Below are positions 35,486 to 36,334 of a DNA stretch of 36,334 nucleotides, one piece after another. Origin of the DNA: Candidatus Hydrogenedentota bacterium (lineage in GTDB: Bacteria; Hydrogenedentota; Hydrogenedentia; Hydrogenedentales; JAEUWI01); assembly GCA_016182605.1 (NCBI GenBank), contig JACPGE010000065.1, positions 1 through 36,334 on the forward strand. The letters are read 5' to 3'. Within the stretch, counting starts at the first letter, position 1; each line of letters begins with the position of its first letter. The position numbers and the translations under genes are program-made. The notes below the pieces were generated by a model. It had not been told where the DNA came from, ran no database searches, and was given only the letters and a program-made list of their open reading frames with translations.

Positions 35486-35925
35486 GCGCCAATAAAACGG
35501 TTCGGGTGCAGGTCACCCACAGCTTCACCACCACACCCGAGCGCGTATTCGATGCCTGGCTCGACCCCCACTGGATCGGTCAATGGATGTTTGGCCCCAA
35601 CGTGCGCGAGGAAGAAGTGCTCCACCTGCAGACCGATCCCCGCGTGGACGGCGCCTTCTCCTTCCTTGTCCGCCGCGGCGAAACGACCATCGACCACATC
35701 GGCGCCTACCGCGAACTCGACCGGCCCCACCGCCTCGTCTTCACCTGGGGCATCGCGGGCGAATCGGTCGACGAAAGCGTCGTCACCATTCTCATCGAGC
35801 CCACCAAAGAAGGATGCGCGCTCTCGCTCACCCACGTTATGGACGTCAAATGGGCGGAATACGCCAGCCGCACCCAGGCAGGCTGGACCACCATGCTCAA
35901 CGCCCTGGCAAACGCATTGCTATAA
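35482..35925 (+). CDS. SRPBCC / AHSA1-family protein
   Basis: A 147-residue START-like protein. The segment TTTPERVFDAWLDPHWIGQWMFGPN is the typical opening of AHSA1 (activator of Hsp90 ATPase homologue 1-like) proteins, and HRLVFTWGI and GWTTMLNALANALL are typical of the end. The fold encloses a hydrophobic pocket that binds small ligands. A role in Hsp90 activation is not established for bacterial members. It overlaps the ArsR-type gene by four bases, an arrangement seen in many bacteria, so the two are co-expressed and may respond to a common lipophilic signal. No terminator was found downstream. Confidence 0.88.
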   Translation: MSANKTVRVQVTHSFTTTPERVFDAWLDPHWIGQWMFGPNVREEEVLHLQTDPRVDGAFSFLVRRGETTIDHIGAYRELDRPHRLVFTWGIAGESVDESVVTILIEPTKEGCALSLTHVMDVKWAEYASRTQAGWTTMLNALANALL

Positions 35926-36334
35926 AGCGCGCAAGTGAACGAGGGGCAAACCAGGGAACGATTCGCCGAACCCACCGCACCCCACAGAGCGGATTTAAGC
36001 CACCATCAGTGCGGATCACCGCCAACGGCTTTAGAAATAAAGCTTTTCATAAATTTAATGGTACGCGTCAATCAATTACCCCTCGTTCCGCACAATCCTT
36101 CTTCCATTCCATTTCGTACTACAACCCGTCAAGTTCTTCGAATCCTTCGAAGAAATTCCTGCGGCCATTGCTGTAAGTTGTTTGATTGGCGCATTTGCAG
36201 CAATGAGCAACGCGGAGGCTTTGCGGCTTTGCCTGAATTCCCTCTCTGGGATCGCCGAGTTGCACCCGGCTTTGATCCCTCACAACTTTGCTTGCAGCCA
36301 TACCGCGTCAACAACACACACGAATACGAGACCA
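35926..36334. other. Gene-free right end of the window
   Basis: About 400 bp with no credible coding frame on either strand. The one clear structure is a perfect inverted repeat TTCTTCGAA-TCC-TTCGAAGAA at 36134-36154. It has no adjacent T-run and no assigned gene. Confidence 0.45.

Noticed and set aside
36119-36301. A 60-residue minus-strand frame near the right edge
   Set aside because: There is no recognisable family, no ribosome site, and competing frames of similar length exist in the same stretch.

Overview
This window looks like chromosomal DNA from a high-GC, diderm (LPS-bearing) bacterium of the Planctomycetota / 'Candidatus Hydrogenedentes' kind. The reasons are indirect: a serine/threonine kinase fused to WD40 repeats, DUF1559 H-X9-DG pseudopilins, a DUF1501 protein, a PagL-like outer-membrane deacylase and an Mla/MCE lipid transport operon. 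No rRNA, tRNA or CRISPR array was seen. Housekeeping genes (groEL, mfd, purA, rpsD) are interspersed with accessory and signalling genes.

Left part (1-16000). A truncated transposase C-terminus lies at the edge, next to a relic WD40 fragment and a full-length WD40 kinase on the minus strand. Then come a TlpA-like thioredoxin, a solitary groEL with a textbook sigma-70 promoter, CIRCE operator and terminator, a GNAT acetyltransferase, an SSS symporter carrying a LysM-like segment, an MFS transporter, a hot-dog thioesterase, a myo-inositol oxygenase and a large beta-propeller lipoprotein. Most of these are single-gene units.

Centre (16495-23950). This is the most interesting block: eight tightly packed or overlapping plus-strand genes. 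An FHA-GAF-PP2C (SpoIIE/RsbU type) phosphatase, an RsbW/SpoIIAB-type HATPase and a STAS protein run straight into MlaE-, MlaF- and MlaD/MCE-like transporter genes, a PqiC-like lipoprotein and a two-helix membrane protein with a possible tubby/scramblase-like domain. A PagL-like lipid A deacylase follows with its own promoter. The layout suggests that the STAS protein, in the place of MlaB, is switched by serine phosphorylation. That would be a partner-switching circuit controlling an envelope lipid transporter rather than a sigma factor. The MCE protein carries four tandem 30-residue repeats.

Right part (24000-36334). Three prepilin-like genes follow. One carries an EF-hand-like loop; two are 309-residue DUF1559 paralogues, each with a 5'-UTR hairpin and its own terminator. 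Next come a DUF1501 protein and a minus-strand series rpsD, purA and mfd, with terminators after rpsD and purA. An ArsR/AHSA1 pair is driven by a near-consensus promoter that should give a leaderless mRNA. The last 400 bp hold no recognisable gene.
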